Positions 6,190 to 11,805 of a stretch of 11,805 nucleotides of DNA are shown here, one piece after another. Position numbers and translations under genes: made by a program. The number at the start of each line of letters is the position of its first letter. Position 1 is the first letter of the stretch. The notes beneath the pieces are model-generated. The model was not told where the DNA came from. It saw nothing but the letters and a program-made list of their open reading frames with translations, and searched no databases. Source of the stretch: Anaerolineae bacterium (lineage in GTDB: Bacteria > Chloroflexota > Anaerolineae > JAFGEY01); NCBI GenBank assembly GCA_016929205.1, contig JAFGJF010000024.1, positions 1-11,805 of the forward strand, written 5' to 3'.

Positions 6190-7002
6190 AGGCTGGCACT
6201 TGAGGCAAAAGTGCGTTCCTCTGCCTCCAACGACACGCTTTTGAATGGGCGAACCACAGCGCACACAGGGCAATCCTGTTTGCTGATATACGGCCAATCC
6301 TTCTTGCTGCCGGCCTTGTTCTCCTTCAGGACGGATAAACACGCCATCAAAAGACGTGCCGTGATGGTCCAACGCCTGGCGGAGCACAGCTTGGATCGCG
6401 CTATGCAATCGAATGATATCATCTCGCACTAGCGTATCAACAGGTCGCTGCGGATGCAATCCCGCTCGAAACAAGGATTCATCCACATAGATATTGCCCA
6501 ACCCAGCGATAAAACGCTGATTGAGAAGCAGCGGCTTGATCATACCTCGCCGCCCGCGCATCCGTTCAGCTAAAACCTCTGCCGTGAACGAATCGGAAAG
6601 CGGCTCGGGGCCCAGGTCGCCAACTATTTTTTCAACATCGTCAACCAACCAGATGCGGCCAAACTTGCGAGGATTGTAGAAATAGAGATGGCTGCCATCC
6701 GAAAAAGCAAACAGCACGCGCAAGTGTTTCGATGGCCCCCTCGCTTTCAAGAGCAATCGCCCGCTCATCCGCAGGTGAATGACCAGGCTCATCCCATCAT
6801 CCAAACGAATCACGACAAACTTGCCACGCCGCCACACGCCAACGACCTGACGCCCGATGACACCCAAAGAAAAACGGGGGATGTCTTGTCTTGGTTCGTC
6901 AATCGTCTTTGCCCAATCGACCTTGACCGATACGATCGTTCGCCCGACCAAGTGCGGGCGCAATTCACAAACAATCGTCTCTACCTCGGGCAATTCAGGC
7001 AA
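6169..7002 (-). CDS. mutM: Formamidopyrimidine-DNA glycosylase
   Basis: Bifunctional base-excision repair enzyme (Fpg/MutM) that removes 8-oxoguanine and formamidopyrimidines and nicks the abasic site. All hallmarks are present in 277 residues: N-terminal MPELPEVET, where P2 is the Schiff-base nucleophile and E3 the acid; the catalytic lysine at K61 (RRGKFVVI); the helix-two-turn-helix with QRFIAGLGNIYVDESLFRAG (162-181); and a C-terminal zinc finger C246-x2-C249...C266-x2-C269, with GRGTHFC carrying the DNA-binding arginine. The start must be TTG at 7002, because the proline has to be the first residue after Met; GGGAG lies 6 nt upstream. It follows smc after 33 nt on the same strand and is probably co-transcribed. 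Its last 21 bp overlap the end of nadC on the other strand. Confidence 0.97.
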   Translation of the reverse strand: MPELPEVETIVCELRPHLVGRTIVSVKVDWAKTIDEPRQDIPRFSLGVIGRQVVGVWRRGKFVVIRLDDGMSLVIHLRMSGRLLLKARGPSKHLRVLFAFSDGSHLYFYNPRKFGRIWLVDDVEKIVGDLGPEPLSDSFTAEVLAERMRGRRGMIKPLLLNQRFIAGLGNIYVDESLFRAGLHPQRPVDTLVRDDIIRLHSAIQAVLRQALDHHGTSFDGVFIRPEGEQGRQQEGLAVYQQTGLPCVRCGSPIQKRVVGGRGTHFCLKCQPLVCKDL

Positions 7003-7008
7003 TGCTCG

Positions 7009-7013
7009 CTCCC
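7009..7013 (-). promoter_or_regulatory. Ribosome-binding site of fpg, supporting a TTG start
   Basis: GGGAG on the minus strand, 6 nt before the TTG at 7002. Together with the invariant N-terminal PE of Fpg it fixes the non-ATG start. Confidence 0.7.
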
Positions 7014-7035
7014 AAAAGACAGTATTTCCAACAGC

Positions 7036-10000
7036 CTAATCCTTCATCCGGTGCGAAATGACACAAGATACGCCATCATCACCCATCGAAACGCCATACA
7101 CGATATCAGCAATTTCAATGGTATAGCGATTATGGGTGATAATAACAAACTGGGTTTGTTCGGCAAGCGACTGCAGCACCGATCGAAAACGGCCGACGTT
7201 GGCTTCATCCAACGCAGCGTCCACTTCATCGAGAACACAAAATGGGGTCGGGCTGATCGTCAAAATGCTAAAAATCAACGCCGCCGCCGTCAATGCCCGC
7301 TCACCGCCGGACAGCAAGGCCAACCCTTGCTGTCGCTTGCCCGGAGGCTGAGCAACGATGTCGATCCCGGTCGTCATCAAATCATCCGGGTTGGTCAACT
7401 GCAAGCGTGCTGAGCCGCCGTTGAACAACTTGGTGAAATGATTTTTGAACTCTCGAGCAACCGCTTTGAACGTGAGATTGAATTCGCGCTCCATCACGGC
7501 GTCTAATTCAGCAATGACCTGGTGTAACTGTTCCGATGCCTGCTTTAGATCAGCAGCCTGGGACGAGAGAAAAGCGTGACGCTCGCTGACCTGTTGAAAA
7601 TCTTGGGGCGCATCGGGATTGACAGCGCCAAGACGGCGCAGCCGGCGTTTGAGCGCGTGGATCTGATCTTCCAATCCCTCTGGCAAGACATCGACTTGAG
7701 GCAGTGAAGAAACGAGCGAACCCAAAGGCAATAGCGGCTGGCCCGACAAATCGTCTCCCATATCCAGGGCCACCAGACCCAGGTCGTCCTCGATCTGGCG
7801 CTGCAGATTTTTCATCTGTTCCTCTTGACGGGAAACCTGGAGTCCGACATGGCTGTAACGAGACTCCAGGTCTTGTTGTCGTGTGCGTGCCTGGCGTTCG
7901 GCACTTTCCAAACGAGCTTGTTGGCCTTCCAAATCAGTCAGCTTGGTTTCTGCCGGCACGATCTGGTCCGTATAGGCCTGAATTTTGGCGCTCAAGTCAC
8001 TCTCTTGCTGCCGGACCTGTTCCAGATCTTGATCCGTTTGTCTCAACTGGGCAGATAATGTTTCAGACCGCTCGCGATGAGTGTTCAGCCGCTGCTCCAC
8101 CTGACGCAGCCCTTGCCGATAGCTGTGCAGTTCGGCCTGCTTGCTCGCTTGTTCCTGGTGCATCAACGCACCCTCGGCGCGGCATTCGGCCAACTGGGTG
8201 CGGATAGCGCTGTCATCGGCGTTTTCGATTTGCGTTTCCAGGTCAGCGAAACGCGCTTCGACGCGTTCGATCTGCGCGTTCAAACCTACCAACTGCTGTT
8301 GCAGCGTCTCGCACCTGGCTTCCAGCTTTTGCCATTCGCCTACAACACTCTCGACACGGGAGACAGACCACTTGATCTCTTGGGCCAATTGATCCACCTG
8401 GCGTTGAGCCTGATCGCGCTCTTGTACCAGAGTGCGCTGCGTGTCATCCAGCTTGGTCCTGGCTCCCACCAACTCGTCCATCCTGGTACGCGCAGCCTTT
8501 TCTCTCGCTATTGCTTGATCGAGTGCACCCAGAACCGATTTTTGCACCGTTTCCAACCTGAGAACCTGTTCAGGCAACTCGCGCCACTCACGTTCCCGGG
8601 CCAGCATACCGCTCTGCCTGTCTTTTCCCCTGGTGCCACCGGTGACGGCGCCGCTGGAGCGCACAATTTCGCCCTCAATCGTCACAATTTGACAATGACC
8701 CTCGATGCGATCAAGTGCATGCCGCGCAGCAGGCAGGTCCTGGCATACCACCGTCCGGCCTAACAAAAACGTTACCACCGAGCGCAGCCTGACATCGCTA
8801 TCTACCAACTCGCTGGCGAGCCCGATCACGCCCGGCAACTGCGGTGTGCGCAGCGGTTCACCGGGACGCAACGTATCCAATGGTAAAAACGTCGCTCGCC
8901 CACCGCGCGTGCGTTTCAAATAGCCAATCGCGGCTTGCGCGTCATTCCAGGATTGCACGATAACATCTTGCAGTTGTCCACCCAACGCGACCTCGATCGC
9001 CGTCTCCAATTCTCGCGGCACGCGGATCGCCTCTGCTACTGTGCCAATGACACCTGCCAGACGATCTGTCCCCTGTTCGCCCGCCGCCTGCAAGACGTTA
9101 CGTACGCCATCGTACAGGCCCGCACCCTCTTCACGCATCCGCGTCAGCACATCGTACCGTTCGCGCAGGCGTCCCAGACGCTGCTCGACGGTATTCAGTT
9201 GGCCACGTTGCTCTTGCTGCTGCTGCTGCGCCTGGACAATGCGTTCTTCCTCGCTGACAATCTGTGCTTTCAGCTCTTGTGCTGCCTTGACCACCTCTTG
9301 CAGCTTACCATCCAATGCCGCCAGGCGCAAGTGCAGCACATCAGTTTTTTCCTGACAAGATTGGCGAGCCAATTCGTGCACGGATTGTTCCTCTTGCAGC
9401 GCGTTTTGGCGTTCTTTGTACTGTGACTGTCTGCTCTCGTGATCGGCCACCTGCGTACGCAAAGCATAAAGTTCGTCCTGTATGGCAGACTGCGCAGCAA
9501 CCAGCGCGTCCACGGTCTGGCGATGGTGGGACAGGCGCAGCTCGATATCACGTTCTTGAGCCTGCCATGCATCGAGCGTTTCGGATAGGGCTGCCAACTC
9601 GGATTCAGCTTGTGAAACGCGCTCTGCCTGTGCGGCACGCTCGGCCTCCAGGGAGATGCTTTCAGCAGAGACCTGGTCCTGCTGCTGAATGAGCATGCGG
9701 CGTCGTTCTCCGGCAACGGCAATGTCACGCTGATGTGTCTCCGATTGCGCGTGCAAGACGCTGCTGGCCCGGTGCCATTCGCTCAGTTGTCGACGCAATT
9801 CGCCCTGCGCGCTGCGAATCTGCGTGATTTGTGCCCCCAGATCAGTGCAAAGCGCCTGCTGCTCGTCAAGACGCTCTTGCTGAACCCGGGCCACGGTACG
9901 AATCCGTTGCAGCTCTTCACGCCCTCGGCTCCACTGGTAGCTGTACCAGATGCGGTGCGTATCCTCCAGTTCCTTATAGAGCAACTCGTACTCTTGAGCT

Positions 10001-10632
10001 CGTTCGGCCTGGCGTTCCAATTGTTTCATCCGAGGCAAAATCTCTGCCATCAGGTCGTGAACGCGCAGCACGTTGTGTTGGGTCTCCTCCAGCTTGTTCA
10101 AGGCATCGGCACGACGCGATTGATACAGCGTCAATCCCGCCGCCTCTTCGATCAAGGTGCGGCGCTCCTGCGGGCGCAGCGATAATGCGGTATCGATCAA
10201 CCCCTGACCAACAACCGTATAGGTGCGCTTTGACAGGCCGCTTTTGCCCAACAGATCGCTAATGTCGCGCAGACGCACCCTGCTGCCATTCATCAAGTAC
10301 TCGTTTTCCCCCGAACGGTAGGAGCGCCGCGTAATCGTCACCTCGCTGAACTCAACCGGCAGCCAGTTATCAGCATTGTCCAGGGTCAATGTCGCCTCGG
10401 CCATGCCCATCCGCGCGCGTTTGGCACTGCCGGAAAAGATCATATCTTCGCCTTTCTTGGCACGCAGCAAAGAAAAGCTCTGTTCTCCCAGAACCCAACG
10501 AATGGCATCCGCCACATTCGATTTACCGCTTCCATTTGGGCCGACGATAGCGGTGATGCCACCCTGAAACGAAAACTCGACCTGGGAGGCAAATGTTTTG
10601 TATCCTAACAACCCGAGATGTTTGAGACGCAT
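7036..10632 (-). CDS. smc: Chromosome segregation protein SMC
   Basis: The ATPase of the bacterial condensin Smc-ScpAB, which extrudes and organises DNA loops for chromosome segregation. The 1198 residues match full-length SMC. The N-terminal head has Walker A GPNGSGKS (31-38) and the Q-loop VVGQGL (141-146). A first coiled coil spans about 170-500. The hinge domain (about 504-666) contains GAGLYDGV and ends with GAVTGGT. A second coiled coil covers about 680-1020. The C-terminal head has the signature LSGGERALT (1107-1115), Walker B FCVLDE (1131-1136), DAALDEAN as D-loop, and a final ITHN switch histidine. The start is ATG at 10632; a GTG immediately before it (10635) is equally possible and adds one residue. 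AAGGA lies 13-16 nt upstream, a long spacing. scpA and scpB are not in the window. A run of five CAG codons (plus-strand 9215-9229) makes a short glutamine run in the first coiled coil, harmless there. Confidence 0.98.
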   Translation of the reverse strand: MRLKHLGLLGYKTFASQVEFSFQGGITAIVGPNGSGKSNVADAIRWVLGEQSFSLLRAKKGEDMIFSGSAKRARMGMAEATLTLDNADNWLPVEFSEVTITRRSYRSGENEYLMNGSRVRLRDISDLLGKSGLSKRTYTVVGQGLIDTALSLRPQERRTLIEEAAGLTLYQSRRADALNKLEETQHNVLRVHDLMAEILPRMKQLERQAERAQEYELLYKELEDTHRIWYSYQWSRGREELQRIRTVARVQQERLDEQQALCTDLGAQITQIRSAQGELRRQLSEWHRASSVLHAQSETHQRDIAVAGERRRMLIQQQDQVSAESISLEAERAAQAERVSQAESELAALSETLDAWQAQERDIELRLSHHRQTVDALVAAQSAIQDELYALRTQVADHESRQSQYKERQNALQEEQSVHELARQSCQEKTDVLHLRLAALDGKLQEVVKAAQELKAQIVSEEERIVQAQQQQQEQRGQLNTVEQRLGRLRERYDVLTRMREEGAGLYDGVRNVLQAAGEQGTDRLAGVIGTVAEAIRVPRELETAIEVALGGQLQDVIVQSWNDAQAAIGYLKRTRGGRATFLPLDTLRPGEPLRTPQLPGVIGLASELVDSDVRLRSVVTFLLGRTVVCQDLPAARHALDRIEGHCQIVTIEGEIVRSSGAVTGGTRGKDRQSGMLAREREWRELPEQVLRLETVQKSVLGALDQAIAREKAARTRMDELVGARTKLDDTQRTLVQERDQAQRQVDQLAQEIKWSVSRVESVVGEWQKLEARCETLQQQLVGLNAQIERVEARFADLETQIENADDSAIRTQLAECRAEGALMHQEQASKQAELHSYRQGLRQVEQRLNTHRERSETLSAQLRQTDQDLEQVRQQESDLSAKIQAYTDQIVPAETKLTDLEGQQARLESAERQARTRQQDLESRYSHVGLQVSRQEEQMKNLQRQIEDDLGLVALDMGDDLSGQPLLPLGSLVSSLPQVDVLPEGLEDQIHALKRRLRRLGAVNPDAPQDFQQVSERHAFLSSQAADLKQASEQLHQVIAELDAVMEREFNLTFKAVAREFKNHFTKLFNGGSARLQLTNPDDLMTTGIDIVAQPPGKRQQGLALLSGGERALTAAALIFSILTISPTPFCVLDEVDAALDEANVGRFRSVLQSLAEQTQFVIITHNRYTIEIADIVYGVSMGDDGVSCVISHRMKD

Positions 10633-10658
10633 CACAGTTTATAATTAATCCTTGATAG

Positions 10659-10688
10659 TTTGTACATTCAGGCGTTACTTTTTCTCAA
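10659..10688 (-). promoter_or_regulatory. Possible promoter for smc-fpg
   Basis: On the minus strand, TTGAGA (10688 down to 10683) and TACAAA (10664 down to 10659) are separated by 18 nt. They match consensus at 5/6 and 4/6, with TG directly before the -10. They lie in the 80-nt gap between the CPBP gene and smc, where a separate promoter would make sense. Moderate match only. Confidence 0.35.
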
Positions 10689-10715
10689 CGACCACACCGT
10701 TTCGGCAAGCCAATT

Positions 10716-11453
10716 TCAAAGCACAATGCGCAAAACGACAGGAACAAATAGCAAAACCAGGTTGGCAGTCATATGGCAAACAATGGACGTCGCCAGGCCA
10801 TATCGTTCGTACAAAAATCCGTACACAATGCCCAGCACGGTTGCCACGCCACAGACAGCAAGCAATACGACCCAGAACCCATCGGCTGAGGGTAAAAACA
10901 AAATCGCGTTGGCGATGGCATAGAATCCGGCGCTGACCACAAACCCCAACTCGCGATGCAGAATGTTGCGGAAAAACAACCCTTCTGCCAGTGGGGCAAC
11001 CAACACCAAAGACACAAACATGAATGCGCCAAGAACGTCTGCCTCGTTGACGACAAGTGATTCAGTAGAAGGCACCACACCCGATGGAATTGAAACACCA
11101 ACGTACAAGATAGGGACGGCAACCATCAACTGTCGATACGTTAGGGCAAGCAACGGCAGGCAGATCGCCAACCCAAGCCCGCCGCCGCGCCCAAGCTCGG
11201 CGAACTCGTACCGCAACCGTATTGACTGCCCCTCTCGATACACCAACCACAAGAGAAGCAACATCGTCCAAAGAATGGCCAAACGGACGCACGTCGGCAG
11301 GGTCCACGTGCCCAACCCTGCCCCGGCAAAGATCAAACAAGCAAAATAAGGATCCAGGCGAAACCCGGCAGCCTTTACACTGGAACTGGATTTTCGCTTC
11401 GTACCTGGACGACTTGAGCTTGTACGATTCGTACTCGACTGCCGCCTGGTCAC
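10716..11453 (-). CDS. CPBP-type intramembrane protease homologue, motifs degenerate
   Basis: A 245-residue membrane protein with a basic, Ser/Arg-rich cytoplasmic N-terminus (1-30) and about seven hydrophobic segments. The region around APLAEGLFFRNILHRELG (153-170) corresponds to the first motif of CPBP (CAAX protease and bacteriocin-processing, Abi-type) enzymes. The later SIVCHMTANL (223-232) matches the third motif with H227 and N231. However the usual EExxxR is EGLFFR (G158 in place of the second Glu), and the FxxxH motif appears as YAIAN (178-182), lacking the histidine. Catalytic activity is therefore doubtful, and a non-proteolytic role is possible. It starts at GTG 11453, overlapping the threonine aldolase stop by 4 bp (GTGA), with GGAG 8 nt upstream inside that gene, so translation is probably coupled. 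smc follows after 80 nt. Substrate unknown. Confidence 0.7.
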   Translation of the reverse strand: MTRRQSSTNRTSSSRPGTKRKSSSSVKAAGFRLDPYFACLIFAGAGLGTWTLPTCVRLAILWTMLLLLWLVYREGQSIRLRYEFAELGRGGGLGLAICLPLLALTYRQLMVAVPILYVGVSIPSGVVPSTESLVVNEADVLGAFMFVSLVLVAPLAEGLFFRNILHRELGFVVSAGFYAIANAILFLPSADGFWVVLLAVCGVATVLGIVYGFLYERYGLATSIVCHMTANLVLLFVPVVLRIVL

Positions 11454-11805
11454 ATTACGCGCTCCATGATCTCACGAATGGCCAAGACCGTCTCGTCAAT
11501 ATCGGCAGCCTCAATGCCATAGTGAGTTACAGCACGAATTCGCCCCGGACCCACAGGCAGCACCAGAATGTCGCGTTCCGCCAAGGCGTTTATCAACTGC
11601 ACTGCTGAAATCTGCGCCGATACCACGTCAAAATAGACGATATCCGTTTGCACGGTTTCGAGGTCGACGACAACGCCAGGCACTTGGGCAATGCCTTCCG
11701 CCAGTCGCCGCGCATGGGTATGATCGTCCGCCAGGCGATCGATCATCTCGTCCAAGGCCACAACCCCGGCAGCAGCAATCACCCCGCACTGGCGCATGCC
11801 ACCCC
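11450..11805 (-). CDS. Threonine aldolase, C-terminal part (cut by window edge)
   Basis: A PLP-dependent fold-type I enzyme that cleaves L-threonine or L-allo-threonine to glycine and acetaldehyde. Only the last 117 residues are inside the window. The frame stays open to the right edge, beginning GGMRQCGVIAAAG, which is the typical GGGMRQxGxxAAA segment just after the PLP-lysine region. The C-terminal small domain follows: TDIVYFDV, then ILVLPVGPGRIRAVTHYGI and the family ending. The PLP lysine itself lies outside. The internal ATG near 11797 is not the start. It is the most upstream gene seen of the minus-strand group and overlaps the CPBP gene by 4 bp. Confidence 0.9.
   Translation of the reverse strand, partial: GGMRQCGVIAAAGVVALDEMIDRLADDHTHARRLAEGIAQVPGVVVDLETVQTDIVYFDVVSAQISAVQLINALAERDILVLPVGPGRIRAVTHYGIEAADIDETVLAIREIMERVM

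Noticed and set aside
6188..6222. Hairpin just after the nadC stop as a terminator
   Set aside because: The stem is interrupted by a 3x3 internal loop, lacks a following T tract, and lies in the zinc-finger coding part of fpg, so coding constraint may explain it.
8077..8763. Long plus-strand open frame (228 codons) opposite smc, with others at 8935-9426 and 9733-10185
   Set aside because: They lie antisense to the smc coiled coil, whose codon use leaves the opposite strand open. Their translations are Leu/Gln-rich with no family motif and no good start signals.
9215..9229. (TGC)5 trinucleotide run
   Set aside because: It encodes a short polyglutamine stretch in the SMC coiled coil; five units in a Gln-rich helix are unremarkable.

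Overview
The window (about 11.8 kb, moderately GC-rich) reads as ordinary chromosomal DNA from a free-living bacterium, most likely a member of the Chloroflexota. That placement rests on the SMC N-terminus and on the overall mix of genes, and is a judgement from memory rather than a search. No phage, plasmid, CRISPR, rRNA or tRNA was seen. There are eight intact or near-intact protein genes, one gene cut by the right edge, one gene remnant, and two compact intergenic regions with clear signals.

Layout. (1) 2-1258, plus strand: a polytopic MgtC/SapB-DUF4010 membrane protein. (2) 1259-1589: gene-free stretch with a small MITE-like element with terminal inverted repeats and two facing terminators, one for each flanking gene. 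(3) 1590-5061, minus strand: a sulfate-activation operon read right to left, made of ATP sulfurylase (sat), an alkaline-phosphatase-superfamily phosphodiesterase 2 nt downstream, a decayed HAD-hydrolase tail, and APS kinase (cysC). (4) 5062-5340: divergent control region. It has a near-consensus sigma-70 promoter for sat, immediately followed by a perfect 44-bp palindrome over the expected transcription start, and an extended -10 promoter for nadC. (5) 5341-6189, plus strand: a NadC-family phosphoribosyltransferase with several substituted active-site positions. (6) 6169-11805, minus strand: threonine aldolase (partial), a CPBP-type membrane protein, smc, then fpg/mutM, all co-directional. fpg overlaps the 3' end of nadC by 21 bp.

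How the genes work together: Sat and CysC make APS and then PAPS from sulfate and ATP. No APS/PAPS reductase or sulfotransferase is in the window, so it cannot show whether PAPS feeds assimilation or sulfation. The hydrolase between the two genes probably acts in the same process, but its substrate is not visible. The minus-strand group on the right combines housekeeping functions (chromosome organisation, oxidised-base repair) with less obviously related genes. No complete undescribed system is evident. The strongest leads are the palindrome at the sat promoter, the phosphodiesterase embedded in the PAPS operon, and the NadC homologue with altered catalytic residues.
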